Source: Leucosporidium creatinivorum
Lineage: Eukaryota > Basidiomycota > Microbotryomycetes > Leucosporidiales > Leucosporidiaceae
Assembly: GCA_001600635.1 (NCBI GenBank)
Contig: BCKL01000001.1
Coordinates: 848,808 to 912,807, forward strand
Direction: 5' to 3'
DNA: 64,000 nt
Shown: in pieces, positions 11,426 through 23,720 of the stretch
How the letters are laid out: the number at the start of each line of letters is the position of its first letter
Numbering within the stretch: position 1 is the first letter of the stretch
Program-made: the position numbers and the translations under genes
The notes under the pieces: model-generated
Database searches by the model: none
What the model saw: the letters and a program-made list of their open reading frames with translations, nothing else
What the model was told of the DNA's origin: nothing

Positions 11426-12010
11426 CTATTCCCTCTCCCCCTCTCCTCCCAGCGAACCCCCCTCGCGCTCCTCCTCCTCCTCTCCCTCCTGGACCACGGG
11501 AATCCTGACCAACCGATCGGGGAGGGTGCCCTTTGGTAGGACGAGGGTAGGGTCTTCTGTCGAGGTGGGGACTCGTTTCGAGGCGAGGGAGCCTGTTGGG
11601 AGAGGGTCAGACGCGTCGCTGGGAGAGAGGGGGAGAGGGAGAAAGCAGGCAGACGGACTGAGGGCCAAGTGGGTGGCGCGGAAGACGGTCTTCCAGTGTT
11701 CTACTACGTCGCCTACCGCTGTTTGTTCGTTGTAGCAGAGTCGCAAGAGAGAGAGAGAGGGAGAGAGGGTCAGCTCAGCTCGACGCGTCCCTCTCGAGCT
11801 GTAGCTCTAGCCGCGCAAAGACGTACCTTCACTCCCACCATCGAGTACATCATATTTCTCCGCAAACTGATCCAAAAAAGTGGCCAATTGTTGCCCTTGT
11901 TGATGAATTTGGAGAAAGGCCAAGTACTCGCGTTGTTTGTCGACGAGACGTTGTTGGGCGGGAGTGGGAGTGTACCCTTGTGGTAAGGTAGAACGGCGAG
12001 AGTAGCTCAT
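11426..12010 (-). CDS. DAD2: DASH/Dam1 complex subunit Dad2
   Basis: There are two exons, 12010-11827 and 11718-11426, with a 108-nt intron (GTACGT donor, AACAAACAG acceptor). They give a protein of about 158 residues. The family core is clear: 'QRLVDKQREYLAFLQIHQQG', then LDQFAEKYDVLDGGSEAVGD, then VVEHWKTVFRATHLA, which mirrors the helix pair and the 'DGTEAV..VL.NW..V.RAI' signature of Dad2. Dad2 belongs to the ten-subunit DASH ring that couples kinetochores to microtubule ends in fungi. The C-terminus carries a Pro/Ser and then Glu-rich tail (EEEEEREGG) longer than in yeast Dad2. The gene is divergent from the DUF1776 gene, with only about 180 bases between start codons. Confidence 0.87.
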
Positions 12011-12192
12011 TCCAGAGTTGATTTAGGACGATAGAAGATGAGACGAGACGAGGGATGTGGGGGGAGTACAAGCCGAGTGCAGGGCTGAAGCTGAAGCTGA
12101 CGATCACGACGGCGACGAGGGTTGGCTTCTCACCTTCTCACTCGGCTACAACTCTCTCTCGCTTCGACCTACCATCCTACAGCAGCACAACG
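12011..12192. promoter_or_regulatory. short bidirectional promoter, DAD2 / DUF1776 gene
   Basis: Only 182 bases separate the two divergent start codons. The plus-strand side contains CTACAACTCTCTCTCGC (12146-12162), identical to a leader element at 7707-7723. No TATA box is visible. Confidence 0.5.
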
Positions 12193-14344
12193 ATGACCAG
12201 CAGTAACCCAGACCGATTGGACGAGTTGTTCACCTCAGTAGAATCGACTCTAATAGCCACTTGGGAACTCATCTCGTCTCACTCGCCTAACCTACACGAC
12301 TTGCCTAGTCAACTACAGCAAACTCTCACAGACGTCATGGATCGCATCTCCAACCAAGGAACTTTACCACTACTACCTTCCTTCAAAGATCTCACTACAC
12401 CTTCTACTCCCGCTCCTCCACCTCCCCCTCCTCCTCCTCCTCCTTCCCACGCCCTAGTAGTCACTACACTACAGAAACACCCTTACCTATTCACCGCCAT
12501 CCTCTCTACTACTCTAGGTACAACAGCCTATTACCTCTACCCTTCCCACACCACTCGCTTCCTCTCCCCACTCATCTCCCCTCTCCGACCTTACACTCCC
12601 TTGTTCCTTCTCCCTACTTCCAATCGTCCCTTGAGGATCACTATGCAAGGAGGAGGGGGACAAGAGATTAGGAAAGAAGCAGTCCTCATCCTGGGCTGTA
12701 GCCCCGAGGGAGTCATGGCGGACATGGCCTTGGAGTTTGAACAGAGGGGATTCGTAGTCATTTGCACGGTGGCCGATCCTAACGAGGTGGATCAGCTGGA
12801 GAAGAAGAGCAGAGGATGGATGAAAGTCTTGGTGTTGGATCCTACCGAGGTTCGTCCCAGCTCTCTCTCTCTCTCCTCCTCCTTTCTTCCCGCCGCGCCG
12901 AGCTGACCCTCCGAACTCGGGCGATGGCAACAGTCCTCCAGCGTGGCCCCCTTCCTCCGCTCCCTCTCCACCTCCCTCTCCCTCCGTTTCCCCCTCCACA
13001 CCTCGGGCGACCCCTTCTCCCGCCCTTCGCACACTCTCGCCCTCACCTCGGTGATCAACGGTCTTTCCCTCTCCCCTTCTTCTTCTCTCTGCCCCGTGGA
13101 GGGCCTGGAGGGAGGCGATGTAAGGAAACAAGTAGGAGAAAGGGTCGAGACGTTGGTCAAGGTCGTGCAGGGGGTCCTGCCGGTGATGAGGAGCGCGAGT
13201 GCCAGGCCCGGGGCCGTCGAGGGCGTCTTCTTGTCTCTCTGTACGTTCTCTTTTCCCGGCTTCTTTCTTTCTTTTCCATCGCTAACCTCCTCCCCCCTCC
13301 CCTCCCCTCCCCACCTCACCTCGCCTCCAATCCCAAAAGTCTCCTCCCCCTCGCTCCTCTCTCCGCCCTTCACTTGCCTCCCCTCCACCGCCACCGCCGC
13401 TCAACTGTCCCTCCTCCACTCCCTCCGCCGTGAGCTGAGGGCTACTACGCAAGGGGGGGCGAACAGCAACGTGAGGATCAAGATTCTCGAGGTTGGGCAC
13501 TTGTCCTCCTCGGCGGTCGAGGGACAGCAGCAGGAGAAGGACAAAGACCTCCCACTCCGCCTCTCAAACCTCTACGCCCCCGCCCTCGCTCGTCGTCGAG
13601 CTCTCCTCCTCCTCCCTCCCTCCTCCTCCTCCTCCACCGCCAACGCCGAAGCCCCGAGCAGCAGCAGGAACTCCAACCGCTCGACCCACCCCAAGAAACT
13701 CAATCAGAAGTGCTTTGACATCCTCGTCTACCACCGGGGTGGCGTTCGTAGCAGCATCGGCGTGGGAGGTACGTCGTAGTCGGCTCTCTCTCTCTCTCCC
13801 GACCCGCGACCCACCGAAACGCGAAAAACTAACCCACCCTCGCCCCCCCGACCTGCACCCCCTCTCATCTCATCTGATCGAAAATACAGCCCTCTCACAC
13901 CACCTCTGCACCACTCTCCTCCCCCACTCCTTCCTCGACGCTCTCTACGCCCTCCAAGACCGTGTGGCGGGGTTGGGGTTGTATCTCTCCCCTTTCTCTC
14001 GTCGTTCTCTCACTTCGGCGCCAGAGGCGACAGGGAGGGGGGGGCCTTTGCCTTCCCCTCCTCCTCCGTCGGCGAGGGGTGGAGAGGGGCACCCGGAGAG
14101 TTTGAGGCCGGCGCAGAGCCCTCGTACGATGGCTAAGAGTCAGGTGCCGGTCGACCATTTTGGAGCGGGAGCGGGAGAACGAGGAGCAAGGGGAGCGAGC
14201 AGTGGGTATGCGACTTCGGAGGAGGAGGAGGAGGAGAGCTCGATCGAGGAGTTCGGCAGTCTCGGTGGGAGCTTCACTGCTGGTGGAGGAGCAGGCGCAG
14301 CAGACCAGGGGATGGGCAGCTTCGTGAATGTGGAGAGGGAGTAG
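12193..14344 (+). CDS. DUF1776 family, Rossmann-type dehydrogenase-like protein
   Basis: This four- or five-exon gene starts at MTSSNPDRLDELFTSVESTL. The N-terminal 75 residues are helical. An eleven-proline run, a short hydrophobic segment 'LFTAILSTTLGTTAYYLYPS' (likely one membrane helix) and then a nucleotide-fold-like core follow. That core reads 'KEAVLILGCSPEGVMADMAL' ... EQRGFVVICTVADPNEVDQL, which resembles beta1-alphaA-beta2 of short-chain dehydrogenases. The canonical GxxxGxG is not kept (GCSPEG), so catalysis is doubtful. Later exons carry TLALTSVINGLSLSPSSS, 'HSLRRELRATTQGGANSNVR' and 'PHSFLDALYALQDRVAGLGL'. The C-terminal tail is disordered and acidic. This order fits the fungal DUF1776 family, of unknown substrate, probably organelle-membrane bound. 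Exon borders in 12850-13900 are my reading and may shift slightly. Confidence 0.65.
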
Positions 14345-14683
14345 GGTGGACGAGCTTAATGGGGAGCAGGGAGAAAGGAGAACGGAAGGAGAAGGAGGGA
14401 CGAGGAAGGAAGGAGGAAGGAAGGATCGGAAGGATCGGATCGCGTCTGTTGATGTATAGTAGTGCTCTCTTTGTTCCCCACCCCACTCTGTATAACTCGG
14501 ATTTCGCTTAGTACCATAAGCCTTCGCTGGAGCTGCGATGCGAGCGCAGTGCCGAGAAGCGACCGATCCCTCGTCCTCTGCTCTCTGCTCTGCTCTCTCT
14601 CCAACACGGCAGAACGAAAAAACGGAAAACGAAGAGTTCCATGCATTCACACTCTGATATCTCTCATCCCTTCCTTTTCTCAA
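14345..14683. other. convergent intergenic region
   Basis: This lies between the DUF1776 stop and the SCY1-like stop. It has a purine-rich AGGAAGGA stretch (about 14370-14440) and nothing that supports a gene. Confidence 0.5.
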
Positions 14684-14957
14684 TCACCTCACCCTCCCCG
14701 CCGCCATCCTCCTCTTCCTCTCCTCCCTCGCCGCTGCCAATTTCGCCGCCTTCTCCTCTTTACTCAGCTCCACTTTGGCGCCTCCTCCTCCACTCAGACT
14801 CACATCTGGGGTGCCGGCTCGTGAGCTCGAAGGAGGCGAGGGCGTTTCAGAGGGAGGGGACGTCAGGGCAGAGGAGAGCAGGGGAGTCGAGATGGAGTTG
14901 GCTGCCTGGGCGGCGATGGCGATGGGCAGGGAGGAGGAGGGCTCGAGCTCTGCCAAT

Positions 14958-14991
<34 letters not shown>

Positions 14992-17900
14992 CTGGTCGAG
15001 TGGAGGATGGTGCTGGTGCTGGTGCTGGTGGAGGGGCCGAGAAGGCGTGCACCGACTCCTCCTCCTCGGCGGCGTTCCAAGCCTCCTTGTGCTTGGGCGT
15101 CGAATCGGTGGGCAAAGATTCACTACTCCAGGGGTTCGGCTCCTCGTCCTGCACTGGCGGTCGCGGTGAGGGCGAGCGAGGAGGAGGGGGGGTGGATTCC
15201 CTCGCTGGCGCTGGCGGAGGAGGGGGTGGCGGTGCAGGCTTCGGAGGAGGAGGAGGCCTAGGTTTCGGCGCCGCCTTGACGATCGGTGTTCTTGCTGAAG
15301 GTGTAGCGCGGACAAGAGGCTTGACAACGACGGGGGGCTTGGGCTTCTTCTCCTCGAGGTCGTCAATGTCCCACGAATCGCCGGCGTCCATGTCTGTTCG
15401 GTTCAGTTCGTTCGGCGGAGGTCAGCTGCCTCGTCGGTGAAGAGAAGGAGAGATGACAACGCACCCATCGGCACGCGCAGGGCTGAGCTCCGAGTAGGTG
15501 CTCCGAGCTTGAGAGGCCCTCCTCGACGAGCAGCGGGCGTCTTGGGCTTGGTAGCTGAGAGGCGAGCGGCGAAGGGGTCGACCCGAGGTGGAGGAGGTTG
15601 GCCTGATTCGAAGCCGTCTGCGGGAGCGTAGGGGGTCAGCACAGCGACAGGCTGAGCAAAAGTGAGAACATGACTTACTCCAATCACCCTCATCATCGTT
15701 GACATCCATGAGATCTCCTCCCCAATCCTCCGTCTCTCCCTCCTCGACGCCAAATCCGCCAGGGATCGACGGCGACATGCCAGCGGAGCCTGTGGAGACT
15801 GTACGACCATGACCTGCTGCGAGATGGGTGGGCACGGAACCGTTGGGAGGAAGGGGCGAGACGGGCGCGCTGGTGCCCGGAGTCGAGGGGCGGCGCTCGA
15901 TGGGCGCGGAGAGCTCGGCGGTGGAGAGCTGTATAGGTCGAAGGAGTAGAATCAGCTTCTGTACTGAGCGAGTGCAACGAAGAGCGGTATCGTAGCTCGC
16001 CTTCTTAGACACCGAAGCGAAGGCCCAGCCGGCGAGAGCTCCAGCAGCGCCAGATGCACTCGTAGCGAGTCCAGGTTGGTTCTCGGCGACGGCTTGAGTA
16101 GCGGCGTTGTGCTGCTCGGTCTCGACGATGGCGGTAACGGGCTGCGAACGAAGGAGCAGGTCAGATCCCTTCCGGTTCGACAGAGCTCGGCGACGACGGA
16201 CCATGTTGGCCGAGAGGGCCTCGCACTTCTTGACAAACATATCGATCGCCTTGTAGCCTTGATCGCGGACGGCCCTGCGGGCGTGCAAGAAGAGTGGTCA
16301 GCCTACCCTCTCTTTCCCATCGGCGCCGAACCTCAAACTCACTTCTCCCGATCCACCAAACAAATCGACATCGCAGGGATGACCTTGCCCGCCAGATCTT
16401 CCTTCTCATAAACATCCGCCGTCGCCATCAGCGCCATCAGCCCTGCAATCCTCGCATGGACGAACGGATCCCTCAGCGCCCTCGCGAAGGCGGGGACGAG
16501 GACTTTGCGGTTGGTCGAGGGTTGGAGATGACGAGAGAGACGGCCGAGGAGGATGCAGGTGTTGGTGCGGATGCCGGGTTCGGGGTCGGTTTGCGTTTTG
16601 GCGAGGTGCCGGAGCAGGTCGTTGTTCAGGATGCGGTCGTTGAGCTGAGGGAGTGCGAGAGTGATGAGTTGGGGAGGGAACGAGAGCGAGATTAAGGCAG
16701 CGCACCTTGGGAGCGATGAGCAGGATGGACTTGACGGTGGCCTCGCGAATCACGGGGACGATGTCGGCGAATCCAGTCATCTACGACCGCGAAACCGAAT
16801 CAGCGCCATGTTCTGCAGGCAAAGACGACAAGAGACAACTCACAAGATGAGGCCAAACCTTCTCGACAACATCCTTACTCGACAGCTTGTCGGCAAACTT
16901 GTCCAACCCCTCGAGCAGCGCCATCCGCATCGCTCGGTCGGGGGTCGCGAACATCCTCACGAGCGGCTGGATGATGCTAGCGCTGTACTCCTTCTCCGGC
17001 AAGCTAGCAGCGAGGGAGAGGATGAGAGGGAGTAGCGCCGGTCCTCCTCCTCCAAACTCGAACGTCCGTACAAGACTCGGCAGGACCTTATACTTGAGGA
17101 ACTCCTCCGGCAGCGCCTCGCCCGCTGACCCCTTCTTGCCATCCCCAACAGCCTGCAGCGTCCTAATGAGCCCTAGTCGCTCACTCTCCGTAGCGAGGCT
17201 GAACCCCTCGAGCGCCGAGGAGAGCTTGACGAGCCGGTTCTGCGGCCACCAGCCTCCGCCGGCGCTCTCGGATCCCATCCCCAGCTCGAGGAACACGTCC
17301 GTCTTGAGGCGTGAGCGGGCGTTAGGGTTGCCTAGCCGTCGCCAGACTTGGAAGAGGGCGTTGGGAGTTTGGCCGCGCGTGGTAGGGAGAGCGGGAGGGG
17401 CATCGGAGGAGGAGGAGAAGGCGGCGGGGAGGGGGCCGTTGAAGAGGGTGTAGAGGAGGAGATGGAGGTGATACGAGTCGAGAGCGGAGGCGTCGTATCT
17501 GTGCAATGAGGGGAGTGAGTAGAGAGCAGCAAAGGGAAGCACGCTGAGCTCACTCCTTCAGCGCCGTCCATCCGCCCTTGCGAACTTCGGGGCTGGCATA
17601 AGTGCGAGCGTCGGGGAGTACGCCGCCCATGTTCTGCAATAATGACAGAGTCAGTAAGTGTGCGCAAGTATCGTCGCCAACTTGAACTCACCCATAGCAC
17701 CCCAGCATCCTCATCCTTGCGAGTGCAGACCTCCATGCCGCCAAGCTTCCACTCTCCTCCCTGCGTGAGAAATAATGCCTCGCTCCTCACGTTACCGTGA
17801 ATGCTCTGACCATCCTTGTTGAGGAACGACAGCGCCGTAGCGAGGTGTAGCAGACCATAGACCTTGCTCTCCTCCGAGAGTCCGACCGTATTCAACTCGG

Positions 17901-18405
17901 TCGCGAGCGAACGAACGGGCTCGGTGATGATCCAGACGGCCGAATCGGATTCTGAGCCATCGAGGAACTTGAGGACGTTGGGATGCCGCAGAGTTCGGAG
18001 CTTGCGAAGGGCGTTGCGAGCGAGGGCGAGATGGGGACGACGGTCGCCGCCCGAGGAGTAGGAGGAAGTCGGGGCGTTGAGCTCAAAGGAGAAGACCGAG
18101 ACAGCGGTAGAATCGTCCTGCAGTGCAGCAAAGAAGCGTTAGCGACCTCCACGTAGAGCTGAGAGCTCGGGGAGCCCAGCATTCGTGTTGCTCGACGCGT
18201 CTCCTCGCCGCTGCTATGAAGCTGTAAGGCAGTGACTTACCTTCTTGATACCGTCCCATTGCGACCAGATTGTCTTCCCCTCGAAGCTGGGTACTTTGTC
18301 GCCGAGGGTGTAGCCTGTCACTCCTGGGATGCCAGACGAGCCGGCGAGGGCGGAAGCGCTGGCGTTGATGACGGCGCTGCCGATGGAGGACAGCCACGAA
18401 GCCAT
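14684..18405 (-). CDS. CEX1: SCY1-like pseudokinase (Cex1/SCYL1)
   Basis: This multi-exon minus-strand gene starts MASWLSSIGSAV. A kinase-like N-terminal region follows: GYTLGDKVPSFEGKTIWSQW, then SVFSFELNAP, 'ALRKLRTLRHPNVLKFLDG', 'LATALSFLNKDGQSIHGNV' and 'GEWKLGGMEV'. In place of the catalytic HRD and DFG motifs it has IHGNV and LGG, so it is a pseudokinase. A HEAT-repeat block follows, with 'KYKVLPSLVRTFEFGGGGPA', 'MALLEGLDKFADKLSSKDVV' and 'FVHARIAGLMALMATADVYE'. The C-terminal third is disordered, Pro- and Thr-rich (PTPTPTPTPTP), has short acidic-tryptophan motifs (ETEDWGGDLMDVND, DSWDIDDLEEK) and ends in a basic coil. Family members bind coatomer and tRNA-export factors at the Golgi or nuclear pore. 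The gene is divergent from RPT1, with a gap of about 212 bases. Confidence 0.9.
14960..15035. repeat. coding microsatellite in the SCY1-like gene
   Basis: A GGTCGG-type hexanucleotide array (about 14970-14996) and an adjacent GGTGCT array (about 15010-15030) encode Pro-Thr and Ala-Pro repeats on the minus strand. Both unit lengths are multiples of three, so length change would not break the frame. Confidence 0.7.
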
Positions 18406-18617
18406 GCTTGTGGAGCTCTCCGAGTAGCTGTTAGCTGTAGCCGAGTAAGAAACGAAGAGATGCGGAGGAAGCCAAACTCTGATTCTCGACGACTTGGCCT
18501 CGACGAGCCTCGCCAAGGAGCTGCTTCCTACTATTCACTACTCGTTGCTTTCTCGTCTCCAGCACATCTTCGCTTTCTCGCTTTCTCTCTTCTACTCTCT
18601 TACACATTCGAAGGACC

Positions 18618-20642
<2,025 letters not shown>

Positions 20643-20843
20643 GCTCCCGGTGGAATTCGAGCGCCATTTTGTGACACTTTGGCGGGTTTTCTCGCGGGTC
20701 TGAGACTCCCAGCTCTAGTAGAGTGAACTGAAGATACTGCTTGATTGTCTGTGGTGGCTATAGGGCTACAGAGGGGGTGATACGGCGTCTCAAAAGCCGC
20801 GCCGACGAGCGCCCAGCCGAGGGTGCCGAGCACCGAGCTCGCT

Positions 20844-21658
20844 CTAGGCGTTCTGTACAGTGATGCGAGGGGCGGCAGCGAGGAAGGGTGCAGCACCGAG
20901 AGAACCAGTTTGGGTCTCGGTGATCTCGAGGTCTATTAGGAGGAGAGCAAGGTTAGCAGACAGCCGAGAGGAAAGCCCGAGCTTCGGGGATGAGCTTACG
21001 AGCGACCCAAGAGGTCTGAGCGGGATAGTCGTACCCAGCAGCCTGAGTATAGTAGTGCGGCATCAGCCAGGTTCTTGTAGAGCAGCTTGATGAGCACACT
21101 CACAAGCTGAGGGAGGCGAAGATGGGCCTCGATGAACTCGGCTCCCTCGGAAGCGGGCGCAAGGGTTTGTGCGAGCTGTGAGAGGACAGGGTGGTCAGAC
21201 TCGTTTTGAACCGTCTCGGGAGAGAGACCACTCACGTTGATGACGTTCTGTAGGAGCACAGGGGAAGGGGAAAGAGTCAGCTCGGCGTACCCGACGTTTG
21301 CACATTGGCCCGTGTGGGAGAATCAGTGGCGATAGTAGCGTGTCGTCGAGAAAGCGTTGAGGAGAAGAGACAGATACCGAGTACGTACAGCGTTGTAGGT
21401 GACCTTGCCGTCAAACGTGCGGAGGGTGACATTGAGCGAACTCGTGACGGCGTATCCGGTTTGCAAAGCGCGCTTGTACTTGAGGGCGATCACGTCTCCC
21501 ACCTTGTAGCCGGTGTCGCCAGCAGGCGTGATGACTGAGCCTGAAGGTCCAGCAGCGCGTGAGACGAGCGCCGAGGGAGCTTCATTGGTGGGAAGCGCCG
21601 AGCCGAGACTGGCGAGGAAGAGGGCGGTGCTGGTGAAGGAGGCGAGGGAGAAGTGCAT
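20844..21658 (-). CDS. small secreted protein, copy A
   Basis: This gene has five exons, with the second only 12 nt (21247-21236, codons Asn-Val-Ile-Asn), and codes for 161 residues. The N-terminus MHFSLASFTSTALFLASLGS is a clear signal peptide, with likely cleavage after the SALP region. The mature chain has a possible Kex2-like or Arg-directed site (LVSRAAG). A beta-rich stretch ITPAGDTGYKVGDVIALKYK and LNVTLRTFDGKVTYNA follows, which carries one N-glycosylation sequon (NVT). It then has 'LAQTLAPASEGAEFIEAHLR', AAGYDYPAQTSWVA and 'LEITETQTGSLGAAPFLAAA'. There is no cysteine in the mature protein. I do not recognise the family; the short beta-rich style recalls cell-wall-associated fungal proteins, but this is weak. 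A TATA box lies 62 bases upstream. Copy B (50646-51461) differs at only a few residues. Confidence 0.75.
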
Positions 21659-21719
21659 GTTGGGTGTTCGAGTCGGAAGTGAGGTGTAGGAAAGAGAGAG
21701 ACAGACCAGCTTCCTCACC

Positions 21720-21726
21720 TTTTATA
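21720..21726 (-). promoter_or_regulatory. TATA box of secreted-protein copy A
   Basis: TATAAAA on the minus strand ends 62 bases before the start codon. The same motif at the same distance occurs in copy B. Most other genes in the window lack a visible TATA box, so this pair is probably regulated rather than constitutive. Confidence 0.65.
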
Positions 21727-23720
21727 CGGCTGAGTTCGGCGGACGTCCCGGCGAGGCGTGACTCCCAGCTTGCTCAGCGCCGAGCCAAGACGCTACAGTA
21801 CTCGCTTTTAGCTTTCAGACCAGCGCATTCACTCTGAGAGTTTGCTGTGTCAGAGTATGGGCGACCCACCGCACCGGGAGTCCCCTGCGACTAGTGAGCA
21901 CCGCCGAGCAGTTCCTGTGACGGGGCTCGGCCTCAAGGTTCGGTCTTACTCAGGGATGGCGAGCTTGAAGAGATGTGTCAGCTATTTAGCCGAGCGTGGT
22001 GAGAAGAGAGAGACGGTGTTGCCGCAGATACAGACCTCTAACGCAAGGCCAGCGACGAGCAGCCTCGACCGAGTTTGCTCTTTCCATGGATCCACCACAG
22101 TCTGTGTATCTCCAGCTCCAAGCCAGTCGCCCATCAGACTCCGACATAGCTCTTCGGCTGTTGCTTCATCTCTGTGGGCGACCACGAACGCTGCAGCGCG
22201 GAGCGAGCTCGGCGAAGGTGCCGCGAGCCTGTCAGTGTCGGCGACATGTGCAGGAGGAGGGGTGCGAGAGCGATTGCTAGGTTCCTAGCGGTCGTCTCAT
22301 GATTGAGAGTGAGATTCAGCCCCCAACGCTGCAAGAGCGGGCGCGACTGCTTCTGGGATTCTTCGCTGAAAGAGAGAGAGAAAGGCTCGAGGTCGACGTC
22401 CGCCGAGCACTTCACACGAGAAAGAGTGAAACCTGTATCCAGGCAGCAGAGCCCTGTCTAGAGGGCCTGCTCTCACGAGAGCGAGAGCAGCATGCTTGTG
22501 TATACTTCACGCAACGATCAATCCAGCAGGATGTGGGAGAAGAGCAAGACAGCGAGTCGGGAAAGGTTTGGACTTGCTGGCTCGGTTGCAGCTCTTTGGC
22601 TCCAACTCGGCTCGAAAAGGAGGCTCAGTGCGATTTTATGAGCTGTCTACTAGAGCCACAGAGGTGACGGGCAGCTAGCGGACGCTCTGCAGCCCCCCTC
22701 GCGCTCCCTGCTCGGCCGGTTTGAAAGCCGAGCTCTCGGCAGCGAGCCCACCTGCTGCCGATGCTGTGAGGAGCTCGGGTACCTGTCGAAACAGCTCATG
22801 CACTTCTCTACAGACTCACTGGCATGCTCAAGCCGAAGAGAGGCGTTAGGCAGGTGCACGACTCCCTGAAATGGCTCGGCGCGCTCAGTTGGGCGAGGGC
22901 GAACGGGCAGTAGGGAGCGACGGAAGCCATGTAGCTGCTCCGTTCGACTAGAAGATGAGTGAAGCATTATACATCTTCTTACGCCTCGCTTGTAAGCTTG
23001 CAGCTCTCCGCTCTTCTTTCCCAGCAGACGTCCATCGCCTGATTCGCCGAGCCAGCCTGACCCCGAACAGAGAGAGCCAAGCTGCTGCTGAGCTACACGA
23101 AGGCTCTCGGAAGTATTCCCAAGTTGCTCACCCTACGAGCTGTGCTCTCTCGCTGCGAGACCCCTGACCAGCTGTCCCTCTCAGCCTCGAGCTCGACTTG
23201 CGATTTGCCTCCTGCCCTTGACTCGTCTCTCGCTTTTGACTCGTCTCCAACAACTCGTGGACCGCTCTACGACTACTCAAAGCTCAGCTGGAAGCTCCCC
23301 CCACCCTCGCTCACTCGCCTACAGCTCTCCTTCGTCGGGCGCTGCTCACCCCTCCTCCTCGCCTCCCTTCGTGCTCGCTGGACCGAAGCTACAAGGCGCC
23401 GCTACGACTGCTCAAGGGCGAGTTAAACAACGCTACTCTGCTATACTGGCTCGTAGCTGACCTGACTCGCTCTCCTACAGCTCGCTCGCTCGCTCGACAA
23501 GGACACGGACAAGGACGCTGCCCTTGCTCACAACAAGGCCTGTGCGGACTTCGCTGTGAGCTGCACCACTAATAGTGAGTAGTGCACTTTATATCTCAGC
23601 AGCTCAAGGGATCCCAGCTAACGCCTCTGCGACCGCCCCAGCCCTCAACCGAACCTCCTCGACCATCGCCGAACCTTCGCTTTCCTCCTTTCCGACCCTC
23701 ACTCCCCCCGCTACACAGAA
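21727..23720. other. long conserved intergenic region between secreted and F-box genes, arm A
   Basis: No conserved reading frame runs through both arms here, although each arm has short frames. The segment is nearly the same as its counterpart in arm B and contains inverted short motifs such as CTCACGAGAGCGAGAG. The right part (about 23100-23600) looks like a spliced leader for the F-box gene, with donor- and acceptor-like sites and CTGAC branch sites. A short open exon after a CTCCTACAG acceptor near 23480 is not matched closely in arm B. Confidence 0.5.

Larger units (their letters stand above)
20735..23500. repeat. arm A of a large inverted duplication
   Basis: This region matches about 48790-51578 in reverse complement. 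The match covers the secreted-protein gene, the whole intergenic region and the F-box gene's leader. Landmarks in both arms include the end of the secreted gene with its flank (GAGCTCGGTGCT), the TATAAAA box, the CTCTCGTGAGAGCAGG segment and the CGCCTCGCTTGTAAGC segment. Similarity is highest from about 20860 to 23000, falls to roughly four bases in five in 23040-23480 by eye, and stops being alignable near the F-box start. Arm edges are approximate. Confidence 0.88.

Noticed and set aside
22299-22667. Protein gene within the conserved intergenic region of arm A
   Set aside because: The frame is not kept in the other arm despite high DNA similarity.
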